A program made the translations under genes and the position numbers. Below, piece by piece: positions 44,252-52,790 of a DNA stretch of 64,000 bases. Location: NCBI RefSeq assembly GCF_022919095.1, contig NZ_CP095073.1:806001-870000 (forward strand). Direction: 5' to 3'. Within the stretch, counting starts at the first letter, position 1. Each line of letters opens with the position of its first letter. The notes under the pieces are model-generated. The model worked only from the letters and a program-made list of their open reading frames with translations. It made no database searches and was not told the DNA's origin. This DNA is from Halobacillus salinarum. GTDB lineage: Bacteria; Bacillota; Bacilli; Bacillales; Halobacillaceae.

Positions 44252-45317
44252 TAGCTTTTCCTCCCTTGCGGATTTGCTGGCCTACCCAGCCTCCCCACTG
44301 ACTAAATTCTACGAGGAACCCGTCATGACCATAGTCTGTTTCGACATGAAAGTGTTTGCTGCCGGGCACTTCATTGATGAATCCCTCCATCAGCTCTCTT
44401 GGATAAAGAAGATCGTGCTGGAAGCTGATGGTATGAAGCTGAGCTTTAAATTGGCTGCTGGCTTTTTTCCACCCTCCGCGACCGCGGCCGATATCATGAT
44501 GGTTCATAGCCTCAAGCAGGTAGAGGTAGCTGTTTGCATCGAATCGGTCTTTTATTTTTTCTCCCTGATAATCCAAATAGGATTGGATGTTATAGGATAA
44601 TGGCTCGCTCCGGCTTCTATCGAATCTTTTCTGGAATAACGGTCCGCTGCGATACGTTACCATACCGGCCATCCTTGCTAATGCAAATCCATGAAGCTGT
44701 TGGTTGGAAGCATAGTTTCCGTTGTTCCAGGCGGGATCATCTTTAATCGCTTTCGCACCGATATGATTAAAAGCAATGCCATAGTCACTTAACGAAGGAG
44801 TGGCAGCTAAGACATATAATTGCTTCATAAAGTCAGGGTAAAGGAGTCCCCATTCTAATGTCTGCATTCCTCCTAGTGAGCCGCCTAAGACGGCATGTAC
44901 TTGGGTGAAGCCAAGCACCTGAAGGGCACGATATTGAGCATGAACCATATCTCTGATTGTAACGGGAGGGAATTCCAAGCGATACGTCTGCCCGGAGACC
45001 TTCCGTTTGCTTGCCGGCCCTGTAGAACCGTGACATCCGCCGAGGACATTAAACGTAATGATTTGATAGTCAGTAGTATCAAGTGGACAATCATCACCTA
45101 TTAACCCGGCCCACCATCCAGGTTCGTCTTTAGTACCAACAGCAAACTGGTTTCCCGTTAAAGCATGACAGATGAGAAGAACAGGGGCATCAGCTGGACC
45201 AGAACGCTCATAAGCGAGTACTACGTCTTCAAGGGTCTCGCCGCATTCAAAGGTGAACGCACCGATCGATATGGCCGCGGAACTTTGCTTAGAGTGGGTG
45301 GGGTTTGTTAGTGACAT
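44238..45317 (-). CDS. metX: Homoserine O-acetyltransferase
   Basis: An alpha/beta hydrolase-fold enzyme of 359 residues that acetylates homoserine with acetyl-CoA. HALTGNQFAVG and VLGGCHGSTGPAS are family hallmarks. The nucleophile Ser lies in VLGGSLGGMQTLEW. The Asp and His of the triad are in SFQHDLLYP and ETDYGHDGFLVE. I use ATG 45317 behind AGGAGGCAGC; longer upstream reading has no ribosome site. It lies between metY and hom. Some MetX-like enzymes are succinyltransferases, which sequence alone does not exclude. Confidence 0.9.
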   Translation of the reverse strand: MSLTNPTHSKQSSAAISIGAFTFECGETLEDVVLAYERSGPADAPVLLICHALTGNQFAVGTKDEPGWWAGLIGDDCPLDTTDYQIITFNVLGGCHGSTGPASKRKVSGQTYRLEFPPVTIRDMVHAQYRALQVLGFTQVHAVLGGSLGGMQTLEWGLLYPDFMKQLYVLAATPSLSDYGIAFNHIGAKAIKDDPAWNNGNYASNQQLHGFALARMAGMVTYRSGPLFQKRFDRSRSEPLSYNIQSYLDYQGEKIKDRFDANSYLYLLEAMNHHDIGRGRGGWKKASSQFKAQLHTISFQHDLLYPRELMEGFINEVPGSKHFHVETDYGHDGFLVEFSQWGGWVGQQIRKGGKASDCG

Positions 45318-45339
45318 GCTGCTGCCTCCTTTTTTATAC

Positions 45340-47037
45340 TTACACAGATAGTGGAGCTTCCTGAAAAGATTTTCCTTCTCGAATAGATGTTGCGGCATCA
45401 TACAATTGAATTCCTGAGATTACCCGCTTATCTTCAATGTTTAATGGCGTTTTAGACCAAATAAGCGCGGGGTCCAATTCTTCAGCCTCCTTAATTAATG
45501 ATTCGCTTAGCTTTGGCAAGTAGAGAACATCAATTGTTGTGGCCGGGTCAATTTCTTTAAGGCTCTTAACAGGAAGCACTTCAAAGCCTAAGCGTTCCAA
45601 CCTTTTCAGTTCCTCAGAAAATTCCTCTTCAGGTGATCCTGACGCAGCTACAATGGTCTTTTTCCTTAACTCCCCATTAGAACGGTCTAAAGAAGATTCG
45701 AGGACCTGGGCTGCGATATGTTTCGGTTGCTTGTAAGGTTTAGAATGACCGGTAGCTTTTTCAATAGCAAAATCCAGATCGGCAATTAAATCCTCGAGCG
45801 ATTCCAAACCTACGGACAGGCGGATTAATTCTTCTGTTACACCTGATTTTTTTAAGTCCTCCGCACTTAGCTGCTGGTGAGTTGTCGATGCAGGGTGGAT
45901 AATAAGTGATTTCGCATCTCCTACATTGGCAACATGCGACCATAAAGACGTTTGGTTAATGACTTTTCTTCCATCGTCGCGATCGCCTTTTATTCCAAAA
46001 ACAATGATTGATCCATAGCCGTAGCGCAAATACTTTTCAGCAAGCGCATAAGTAGGGTGATTCTTTAGTCCAGGGAAGTTCACCCACGCTACGCCGTCGT
46101 GCTCATTTAAATATTCAGCAAGCTCTAATGCCTGATCGGCATGGTGCTTTACTCGAACGTGCAGCGTTTCCAGGCCTTGCAAAAGAAGGAAAGCATTTTG
46201 GGGACTTAAACATGCTCCAATGTCACGCAGCAGCTGCACACGTAATTTAATGGCATATCCAACAGGCCCGACATCAATTCCGAAGCGAATGCCATTGTAA
46301 CTTTCATCAGGTTCAGTGAAGCCTGGGAACTTCTCATGATTCCAGTCAAAGCGGCCGCTGTCGACAACAATGCCTCCAATCGTTGTTCCATGTCCGCCGA
46401 TCCATTTTGTGGCAGAATGAACAACGATGTCCGCTCCCCAGGAGATCGGTTTGCAGACGTAAGGAGTAGCAAACGTATTATCAATAATTAATGGGATATG
46501 ATGGTCGTGGGCTACGTCCGCAACCCCTTCAATATCTAAAACATTTAGACTTGGATTGCCAATGGTCTCGGCAAAGATAGCTTTTGTATTGGGGGTAATA
46601 GCTTTAGCAAAATCTTCCGGCTCCGTTCCCTCAACAAAATGGACGTTAATGCCATAACGCGGTAAAGTTTGCACGAATAAATTATAAGTTCCTCCGTAAA
46701 GGTTAGAGGAGGTTACAATGTCATCTCCAGACTCCGCGATATTTAAGATAGCCAGTGTAATGGCTGCCATTCCTGAAGAGGTGGCCACTGCTGCTGCTCC
46801 GTCTTCTAAGAGAGCAATGCGCTGTTCCAAGGCATCAACAGTAGGATTCATAATTCTAGAATAGATATTACCCGGTTCCGCCAAAGCAAACAGGTCACGT
46901 GCGTGGTCTGTATCTCTGAATACATACGAAGTCGTTTGATAAATGGGGACAGCCCGGGATCCAGTAGTCGGATCAGGCTCCTGCCCTCCGTGCAGCAAAA
47001 GTGTTTCCGGTTTAAATTCATGAAATGGTAAAGTCAT
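45340..47037 (-). CDS. metY: O-acetylhomoserine sulfhydrylase with extra C-terminal domain
   Basis: A PLP enzyme that makes homocysteine from O-acetylhomoserine and sulfide. Residues 1-430 are a complete MetY: IYQTTSYVFRD, YSRIMNPTVDALEQRIALLE, SSNLYGGTYNLF and the PLP Lys in HSATKWIGGHG. Residues of about 431-565 are additional and look like a CoA-binding/Rossmann-type domain (KKTIVAASGSPEEEFSEELK, RLGFEVLPVKSL, then TIDVLYLPKLSESLIKEAEE). The usual family length is about 430. I use ATG 47037 behind AGGAGGATT. First gene of metY-metX-hom after the SAM-I riboswitch. Confidence 0.88.
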   Translation of the reverse strand: MTLPFHEFKPETLLLHGGQEPDPTTGSRAVPIYQTTSYVFRDTDHARDLFALAEPGNIYSRIMNPTVDALEQRIALLEDGAAAVATSSGMAAITLAILNIAESGDDIVTSSNLYGGTYNLFVQTLPRYGINVHFVEGTEPEDFAKAITPNTKAIFAETIGNPSLNVLDIEGVADVAHDHHIPLIIDNTFATPYVCKPISWGADIVVHSATKWIGGHGTTIGGIVVDSGRFDWNHEKFPGFTEPDESYNGIRFGIDVGPVGYAIKLRVQLLRDIGACLSPQNAFLLLQGLETLHVRVKHHADQALELAEYLNEHDGVAWVNFPGLKNHPTYALAEKYLRYGYGSIIVFGIKGDRDDGRKVINQTSLWSHVANVGDAKSLIIHPASTTHQQLSAEDLKKSGVTEELIRLSVGLESLEDLIADLDFAIEKATGHSKPYKQPKHIAAQVLESSLDRSNGELRKKTIVAASGSPEEEFSEELKRLERLGFEVLPVKSLKEIDPATTIDVLYLPKLSESLIKEAEELDPALIWSKTPLNIEDKRVISGIQLYDAATSIREGKSFQEAPLSV

Positions 47038-47107
47038 GCGAAATCCTCCTTGAATTTTAGGTAGTCTAGGGTATGGATTTCCAAGGTCAAAAGCTTGAGA
47101 GAATATG

Positions 47108-47272
47108 AAAAGCCCTCTTCTTATCAGAAAGAAGAGGGCGAATAAATCATTTCCTCCTCTCATCTTTCAGATCACAATCGACCTGTAGGAATTAGCACCT
47201 TTTCAAGCACGCGCTTGAAGGTTGCCGGGCGTCACAGGGCCTAGTCCCTCCGCCACTCTCGATAAGAGATTG
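47108..47272 (-). promoter_or_regulatory. SAM-I (S-box) riboswitch controlling metY-metX-hom
   Basis: On the minus strand the leader has the S-box core: CTTATCGAGAGTGGCGGAGG, GACTAGGCCC, TGACGCCCGGCAACC, GGTGCTAATTCCTACAGG and GATGAGAGGA. It is followed by a terminator stem, GCCCTCTTCTT/AAGAAGAGGGC (47112-47122 with 47129-47139), then T4. Binding of S-adenosylmethionine should favour termination and switch off homocysteine synthesis. Confidence 0.95.
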
Positions 47273-47302
47273 TTACCGTATGGAATTTTTCACTTGTATC
47301 GA

Positions 47303-47331
47303 ATTATAAAAGGACTTCGTTATATTGTCAA
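47303..47331 (-). promoter_or_regulatory. Consensus SigA promoter of the S-box operon
   Basis: On the minus strand TTGACA (47331-47326) and TATAAT (47308-47303) are 17 bases apart: a perfect consensus about 35 bases before the riboswitch. Confidence 0.9.
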
Positions 47332-47416
47332 ACTATTTTTTCAATTCCATGCCATGTTTGATTTTCTGTGCTATTGGGAATGGTTTACAAAGCTAATGAA
47401 GGAGAGGATTTTACGT

Positions 47417-47614
47417 ATGAAAGAATATAGTGTAGTGCCAAATAAAGATGTTACCGGCTGGATGGTTAAGATTGAGGATGTAGCTCCTGAAAAGCTGTAT
47501 GATGAGCGGGATGCGGCTATCGCAGAAGCAGAAGAGATCGCTCAAAAAAATAAACCGAGCCGTGTCATCATTATGGACCAGAATCACGAGGTAGAAGAAG
47601 AAAGAACATATTAA
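47417..47614 (+). CDS. DUF2188 domain-containing protein
   Basis: A 65-residue acidic cytoplasmic protein. EYSVVPNKDVTGWMVKIEDV, then YDERDAAIAEAEEIA and SRVIIMDQNHEVEEERTY, follow the DUF2188 plan of a WxVK strand, a helix and a second strand. No function is known. I use ATG 47417, nine bases after GGAGAGG; the longer upstream reading covers the divergent S-box promoter and is not credible. Confidence 0.8.
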   Translation: MKEYSVVPNKDVTGWMVKIEDVAPEKLYDERDAAIAEAEEIAQKNKPSRVIIMDQNHEVEEERTY

Positions 47615-47803
47615 GCATCTGAGAGTAAATAGTAAAGAAGCGGGCTGTCGAAATAGAAATCGGCAGCCTTTCATTTGCTCCCTCAACAACGTGGTTCTAA
47701 GGGGGGAGAAGATTCATTTCAATCCATACTATTAAATACTTGGCGGTTTTAATAGTTTTTCCGCTCCGTTCACGTTACTCTAGTAGAGTGAGGTGAACAC
47801 GAA

Positions 47804-49045
47804 ATGAACAAGGACTATGATGTGATTATTACAGGGGCAAGGGCAGCTGGTGCCAGTCTCGCTGTTTTGCTAGGAAAGATGGGGAAACGGGTGTTGTTAA
47901 TAGACAAAGCACAATTCCCTAGTGATACGCTGTCTACTCATCACCTATCCCATGTTGAGTACTTAAAAGAATTAGGAGTGCTTCAAGCTGTTGAGTCTAG
48001 TGGACTGAGAAAAATCACACGCATGCGCACCTATATAGGAAAAAGCTTCGTAGAGGGTCCAAGGTCTGCCTACACTATTATTCCAAGACGAAAATGGCTG
48101 GATGAAATACTTGTGAATAAAGCTCAGTCTTATTCTTCCGTGACCTTTCTTGAAGAAACAAATGTGCAGGAGCTGATCTGGGAAGACGATGCAGTGACAG
48201 GAGTTGTCTTTGTGAATAAACAGGGGCACTTCAACAAAGCAACCGCAGAAATTGTGGTTGGGGCAGATGGAAAGTATTCAGCGATTGCCCGCTGGGTAAA
48301 GGCTGGAAGTTACGCGGATACCGCTCCTCTTCGACCGGTTTTTTACGGTTATTACAAAGGAGTGGAACCTTTACCAGAACCGACGACTGAAATTTTTCTT
48401 GAAGCTGGTCGGATTGCTTTTATTTTTCCTATGGAGCCTGGTGTTGACTGCTTAGGGATGGAAATTCAACCGGAAGAGTACAAAAAATTTGCCGCTTCCC
48501 CTAAGGAAATTTTTGAGAATACATATAAGCAGTTGTATGGGATGAAAAGCCGGTTGAAGGGTGCTCGTCTAGAGCATAAAATCATCGGAACAAGAGGTGT
48601 TCCAAACTTCTTCAAGGAACCTGCTGGTAAAGGATGGGTGTTAATCGGGGATGCGGCTCACTGCAAAGATCCAAGTACAGGACTTGGACTGAACGATGCT
48701 TTTATGCAGTCCTTTTTATTAGCAGAGTCTATCCAATCACTGGACAGAGGGAGAACGTGGGACAAAGTGATGAACGAGTTTAAAGAACGAAGGGATGCCC
48801 GATTGCTGCCGGGATTTCGTTTGACTCTTGACTATATTCAATCTCTCCGTCCCTGGGATAAAAATGAAGAGGCATTGTTCCAAGCTATGGCAGCGAATCC
48901 AATGGTTTGGAATAAACTTATCCCAAAGCTTCCGGAATCGTTGCAGAGCACAACACCCGAGATTCCGGAGCTTTACGGGAGCGTAGAGATGGAAGCGGAG
49001 GAACTCAAAGAAGATAAAGATTCATTTAGAAGGAATAGGAGTTGA
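47804..49045 (+). CDS. FAD-dependent oxidoreductase (geranylgeranyl-reductase-like)
   Basis: A flavoprotein of 413 residues in the group of PHBH-fold monooxygenases and geranylgeranyl reductases. The FAD site is VIITGARAAGASLAVLLGKM near the N-terminus. The DG motif VVGADGKYSAIARWV and the GDAAHCKDPSTGLGLNDAFM segment are complete. The substrate cannot be told. The start is ATG 47804 with GAGGTG upstream. Its end overlaps or touches the next gene, a helical protein that may be its partner. Confidence 0.8.
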   Translation: MNKDYDVIITGARAAGASLAVLLGKMGKRVLLIDKAQFPSDTLSTHHLSHVEYLKELGVLQAVESSGLRKITRMRTYIGKSFVEGPRSAYTIIPRRKWLDEILVNKAQSYSSVTFLEETNVQELIWEDDAVTGVVFVNKQGHFNKATAEIVVGADGKYSAIARWVKAGSYADTAPLRPVFYGYYKGVEPLPEPTTEIFLEAGRIAFIFPMEPGVDCLGMEIQPEEYKKFAASPKEIFENTYKQLYGMKSRLKGARLEHKIIGTRGVPNFFKEPAGKGWVLIGDAAHCKDPSTGLGLNDAFMQSFLLAESIQSLDRGRTWDKVMNEFKERRDARLLPGFRLTLDYIQSLRPWDKNEEALFQAMAANPMVWNKLIPKLPESLQSTTPEIPELYGSVEMEAEELKEDKDSFRRNRS

Positions 49046-49050
49046 GCATA

Positions 49051-49503
49051 TTGGCATGGTCCAAAGAAAAAGCCTATGAAAAACTGCAAACCATTTATAC
49101 GGATCAAGTGATGCAGGAAGAAAAACGCCGGATTTTCCAGCAGGTTTACCGGCATTTAAGCGGACATCTTAGTGATTTGGCGGTTAAAAACGGCCTCAAA
49201 GAAGATGTGGAGAAACAGCTTAAGTTTTTTAAAGAATACACGTTTATGCCAGGGGATAATTTGTTTCAATCGATGCGTTATGTATTTCTTGTAGCACGAG
49301 GGGAGAAAGAGAAAAGTCGAGAGACGACTAGAGGGCACTTAAATAGGATATACCGGGCATTATTTCAACCTGCAGGTTTAAAAAATCCTTATATTCCAGA
49401 TGCGTTTTGGGATACTCCCATCGGCGTTGCCTGTCTAATTGCAGAAGAAGGGGTGGAAGCCGCATACCCGATACTCGATGAAATTATTGAAGCAGAAAAA
49501 TAA
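49051..49503 (+). CDS. Helical protein of unknown function
   Basis: About 150 residues, predicted mostly alpha-helical and soluble, with Trp near the start (AWSKEKAYEKLQTIYTDQVM) and a C-terminal part reading AFWDTPIGVACLIAEEGVEA. No family is recognised. Both possible starts are TTG: 49042 lies against AGGAG and overlaps the upstream stop, while 49051 has a nine-base spacing and is preferred. It is translationally linked to the FAD oxidoreductase. Confidence 0.7.
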   Translation: MAWSKEKAYEKLQTIYTDQVMQEEKRRIFQQVYRHLSGHLSDLAVKNGLKEDVEKQLKFFKEYTFMPGDNLFQSMRYVFLVARGEKEKSRETTRGHLNRIYRALFQPAGLKNPYIPDAFWDTPIGVACLIAEEGVEAAYPILDEIIEAEK

Positions 49504-49531
49504 GCCGAAAGAAAGCCTCTTCTTTCGGCTT
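49502..49531. terminator. Bidirectional terminator
   Basis: AAGCCGAAAGAA (49502-49513) pairs with TTCTTTCGGCTT (49520-49531), between convergent genes. Confidence 0.8.
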
Positions 49532-49548
49532 CTATTCTTGGCACATTG

Positions 49549-50469
49549 TTAGTCCTTCTCAAATGCATCGATTTCCTCTGTTAGTTCTGCAACTTTATTC
49601 TCGAGAAAATCAATAAAATAAGGGTAAAAATTCAGTGGACCTTCATAATTGATGGCACTGCCTATCTGTTCAATCAGCTGATCCTTATCTAAGTTATTCT
49701 GTTCAAAAGCACGCTCAGTGTCTTTGGAGGGCAGAGCTGAACTGATAGTCTTAAACAGTTCTTCTTCCTGTCTGAACGCTTCATTCTTCTCTTTTAGAAA
49801 CACGTTCTCTTCGGAGAGTCTCTCGATTCTCTCATTTAGCTCTTCTGTGATGTTGACCTGATGGGCCAATTCATCTTGTAAAGCTCTCTTCACGTGAGCG
49901 TATTCGTCGGATATCTGCTCTTTTTCTGTGGTTTTTCTGGTCAAGGCGGCCTCTGTATCTTTGAGTACTTCGTTCAACTTCTGCATTTTTTCTTCCGTAT
50001 CAAGCTTATATTGAGTGTATTCATTTTCGGTTTTTTGAAGCTGACTCTCGAGAGAGAATTTTTTAGTTTGCAGACTGCTGCGAATCTTCTTTAGATGCTC
50101 CAGCTCTTTGGTGGCTGCTGTCACTTCTTCAATTAACTCTTCAGTTGCTTTTTTCTTTGTAGTAAGCTCATCTTTAAGGGCAGTAATCTCCTTCTGCATT
50201 TCATCTCCTTTTTCTTTATACACTTTTCCCTGATTTTCCTGAGCCTGCAGCCTGCGATTAAATTCTTCTTTTGAGGCACGAAGCTGAATGGACAGGCTTT
50301 CATTGTCATTAACGAGCATTTCGTTTTCTTTTTTCAATTTTTCAAGCATGGCATAGTGATAGTTATCCTGATAATCCTGCACTTTATCCTTATACTTCTC
50401 CAATTCAGCTTTATAATAGATAAGCTTCTGTTTAAGCTGAATGGAATCCGGGGCGGATTTTTTGGCCAA
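49549..50469 (-). CDS. Large coiled-coil protein of unknown function
   Basis: A 306-residue protein that is almost continuous coiled coil from about residue 10 to 235, rich in Glu, Lys and Gln with clear heptads (NEMLVNDNESLSIQLRASKE). A short globular end follows (about 255-306, INYEGPLNFYPYFIDFLENK). It has no signal peptide or membrane helix. I recognise no family. It begins a group of uncharacterised genes that look structural. The start is ATG 50469 behind AGGAGGGG. Confidence 0.75.
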   Translation of the reverse strand: MAKKSAPDSIQLKQKLIYYKAELEKYKDKVQDYQDNYHYAMLEKLKKENEMLVNDNESLSIQLRASKEEFNRRLQAQENQGKVYKEKGDEMQKEITALKDELTTKKKATEELIEEVTAATKELEHLKKIRSSLQTKKFSLESQLQKTENEYTQYKLDTEEKMQKLNEVLKDTEAALTRKTTEKEQISDEYAHVKRALQDELAHQVNITEELNERIERLSEENVFLKEKNEAFRQEEELFKTISSALPSKDTERAFEQNNLDKDQLIEQIGSAINYEGPLNFYPYFIDFLENKVAELTEEIDAFEKD

Positions 50470-50873
50470 TGTAACCCCTCCTGAATAATCTTTGTCCCTT
50501 ATTTGGGCGAATGGTTAGTTTATTTATATGAAACGGAATAAAAATCGTTCCATTTTCTTCTGTTTGAAGGAAAACGGAGTGGGGGCAAAAGTGTTTCAGA
50601 CATAAAAAAGTCCGAATGAGGGTTCATCTTCATTCGGACTTTTTAAGTTAGTTGGACTTCAAATCAATTCCTGTCATTATTTCTACCATTTACCTCATAA
50701 GGTGGAGCACGGCCGCTCCAACAAAATGGTTCTCTATTCGCAGATATACAGGATGCGAAGCGGTCACTCAAAAGCAAAGGGGACTTAGGGATTTTCCTTT
50801 CCTTTATGGTTCGTCTTTATAGGAGGTGCTTCTCATCATGTTCCATCTTCATCTAAAGAAAGATTGAATTAGT
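50470..50873. other. Intergenic region with one terminator
   Basis: Apart from the hairpin at 50605-50645 I see no gene. A nine-codon plus-strand ORF near 50838-50867 has a good AGGAGGTG site but encodes only a His/Lys-rich stub. TGGAGC/GCTCCA near 50704-50721 forms a small GC-rich hairpin. Confidence 0.4.
50605..50645. terminator. Bidirectional terminator
   Basis: AAAAGTCCGAATG pairs with CATTCGGACTTTT (50631-50643), with A and T runs on either side. Confidence 0.75.
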
Positions 50874-51170
50874 TTATTTGAATAACCCCATTATTTCTTC
50901 ATAACGGTGCTTTGTGGATTCAAATAATTCGTCTAAAGCTGCAAGGCATGCCGTATCATCTGTTGCTGTCCGGCTGCTGTTTGGAGTAGACTTATCCAAG
51001 TTGGTCAGCAGAGAGAATAGGAGTAGATTGAGAGTTTTATTTTCTAGAAATACGAAACTTTTATTTTTATCCTGGTTACCTGACTTCAGTTCATTCAGTT
51101 GATCCTCCATATAATACCGGACTAATTTCTTAATCAGAATATCCTCTTCGGCATGAGACGGCTCATTCAT
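50874..51170 (-). CDS. Small acidic helical protein of unknown function
   Basis: A 98-residue soluble protein with helices at both ends (EEDILIKKLVRYYMEDQLNE and CLAALDELFESTKHRYEEIM). No family is recognised. The start ATG 51170 overlaps the end of the upstream gene by eight bases, so they are translationally coupled. It belongs to the uncharacterised cluster 49.5-54.7 kb. The start has GGGGGATCACC upstream. Confidence 0.65.
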   Translation of the reverse strand: MNEPSHAEEDILIKKLVRYYMEDQLNELKSGNQDKNKSFVFLENKTLNLLLFSLLTNLDKSTPNSSRTATDDTACLAALDELFESTKHRYEEIMGLFK

Positions 51171-51731
51171 GGTGATCCCCCTGCTTAACTCTTCCGCTCA
51201 AGTTGATTTGATTCATTGAGGAAGAGCCATTGCTTAATTCCTCACTGTAGACAAACCCCATAATGCTGCCGGCATATGGTTGATCGCCTATCCATTTTAT
51301 TTGGAAATTAGTGAAAGACAACTGTTCTTCTGGATTTAACACCGGTTTGTTCCGCGGTTTCAGCCAGTATTCTTCCTTATCCTTTTGGTCATTGATTCTT
51401 TCCCAGGCCCCGGTCATGTTGAATTTTTGTTTAGAGTCCTGATATACGTATTTTCCTGAAAATTGAAAAGGGGAGTTTTCTGAGACTTTAATGCAAATAT
51501 AGGGATTTGAGACTGGTTTATTTCCAAGGTTCTGAATATGATAAGAGCCCAGACACAAATTCTCCTGTTCGAAATCATGAGCAAGATTAAGGGAATATGT
51601 AAAATAGCTGATTAATTGAAAATCTTTTTTTGCTTTGAGTTCAGCAATGTTCTTTTGGATCTTTTCTAGATATTCATCATTTAACTGCTGGAACTGGGTT
51701 AATTTCTCGAGTAAAGGGAGTGGTGATTCAC
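51163..51731 (-). pseudogene. Unrecognised two-domain protein, 5' frameshift
   Basis: The long frame runs upstream as far as NSESPLPLLEK without any start codon. GTG 51731, with a perfect GGAGGTG site, opens VNHHS in a neighbouring frame. One extra C at the GGG run 51716-51718 joins them as VNHHSPLLEKLTQFQQL, giving about 189 residues. The N-terminal part (about 1-60) is helical. The rest is beta-rich (NPYICIKVSENSPFQFSGKY, EEQLSFTNFQIKWIGDQPYA). No family is recognised. It lies between the Cys-rich gene and the 98-residue protein gene, with which it overlaps. Probably intact if the break is a sequencing error. Confidence 0.65.
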
Positions 51732-51751
51732 TGTTTCACCTCCAAAAAAAA

Positions 51752-51779
51752 ATAAAGAGAGGGTTTATCCTCTCTTTAT
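51752..51779 (-). terminator. Terminator of the Cys-rich surface protein gene
   Basis: ATAAAGAGAGG (51752-51762) pairs with CCTCTCTTTAT (51769-51779). On the minus strand it is followed by T9. Confidence 0.85.
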
Positions 51780-51794
51780 CTTTATGAGTGAGTG

Positions 51795-52487
51795 TTACTC
51801 ATTAGTACCAGCAGGTGTAGTTGGGAAAATAACTGGACATTGCGGCGGAATCGTTGGAGCTGGGCAAGGAGGAATAGGAAGCATATCCCTCGGCTCACAG
51901 AAGTCAGCTGTGATTTCAAGTGTAACATCGTAAGTCGACTGAATGCTTTGGCACAAACGAACCGTTACTGTAATGTCATCAAGTGTATCGATGTCAGTAC
52001 CGTTTAGCATACAAGTAGCAGTACATACGAAGCAGTCTAGCTCTGTGTATGTTACGTCTACATCAGTTCCAGTTGGAGCACACAGAATGACTTGTTCACA
52101 GCGAGTAAATGTTGCAGTACCAACTTCAACAAGTCCTCCTCCAAGTTCAGGAACAAGGTTTACGAAAATGGTTACGACGAAGTTTTTACGAATGTTTACG
52201 AGTTGAAGTGTAACCATTGCTCCGTCGATCACGAATTCTTGGTCTACACGATCAAGAATTACGATAGGATCTGGCTCTCCAAGAGCTGGGTCAGTTGGAC
52301 GAACCGTACAGGAAGTTGTTGTGTCATCAATATCCGCGCATTCAAGTTGCTCTCCAGTAGGACCAATTGGAAGCGGAAGATCACCTACAGTCAAGTCGAA
52401 GGAAGCTTCATTGAGAATCCAATCGTAAACCTTTTCTGTATTAATACAAAGAAGTTCTTGACCACCGTATAAATTGTTTGCTTGCAT
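51795..52487 (-). CDS. Cys-rich beta-type protein, probable spore-surface protein
   Basis: A 230-residue acidic protein without signal peptide. It begins MQANNLYGGQELLCINTEKV with a YDWI motif and is rich in Thr, Val and Asp. About a dozen Cys include CFVCTATC and CEQVILC. The tail is Pro-rich (PPCPAPTIPPQCPVIFPTTP). The composition recalls cross-linked spore-coat, exosporium or appendage proteins of Bacillales. I cannot assign a family. The start is ATG 52487, 12 bases after GGAGG. A SigK-like promoter lies upstream and a strong terminator downstream, which supports late mother-cell expression. Confidence 0.6.
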   Translation of the reverse strand: MQANNLYGGQELLCINTEKVYDWILNEASFDLTVGDLPLPIGPTGEQLECADIDDTTTSCTVRPTDPALGEPDPIVILDRVDQEFVIDGAMVTLQLVNIRKNFVVTIFVNLVPELGGGLVEVGTATFTRCEQVILCAPTGTDVDVTYTELDCFVCTATCMLNGTDIDTLDDITVTVRLCQSIQSTYDVTLEITADFCEPRDMLPIPPCPAPTIPPQCPVIFPTTPAGTNE

Positions 52488-52790
52488 TGTTTGCAAACAC
52501 CTCCAAATAATATTTTTACTTTCATTCGTAGAATATGACTTGCCAAACCATCAGGTATAGTGAGTTAGCGGAATTTTGGTCAGATTGAGGAAGTTGGACG
52601 AATATCCATATCCAGGGAAGTTTTTGCAGAACCTTTTTGAAGGGTGGAATGAATCGATTTTACTAAGGCATATATATATAAGAATGAAACCAGTAAATGC
52701 CATTACCAGTGAAATTATTTTAAAGAGCTGCTGGTGTCACGTCTTGATGGTTTATCAATAGTATATTAATGTGCTGAAAAAGGGTGATGA
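52488..52790. other. Divergent intergenic region of the surface-protein cluster
   Basis: It holds the SigK-like promoter for the minus-strand gene. No clear SigA promoter is seen for the plus-strand gene. An AT repeat CATATATATATA lies near 52670-52681. No ORF is credible. Confidence 0.4.
52529..52556 (-). promoter_or_regulatory. Candidate SigK promoter
   Basis: On the minus strand AC (52556-52555) is followed after 17 bases by CATATTCTA (52537-52529), which matches the late mother-cell consensus AC-N16/17-CATANNNTA. It lies about 40 bases before the Cys-rich protein start. The motif is short, so chance is possible. Confidence 0.5.

Noticed and set aside
50838-50867. Nine-codon plus-strand ORF with a strong AGGAGGTG site
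   Set aside because: It is too short to support. It could be a leader peptide, but no gene follows on that strand.
51943-52472. Plus-strand ORFs of 87 and 126 codons
   Set aside because: They are antisense to the Cys-rich protein gene, which has a promoter, ribosome site and terminator of its own.
52670-52681. CATATATATATA as a sporulation -10 box for the plus-strand 419-residue gene
   Set aside because: The bases do not fit CATANNNTA in any register together with an AC or SigE-type -35 at the right distance.
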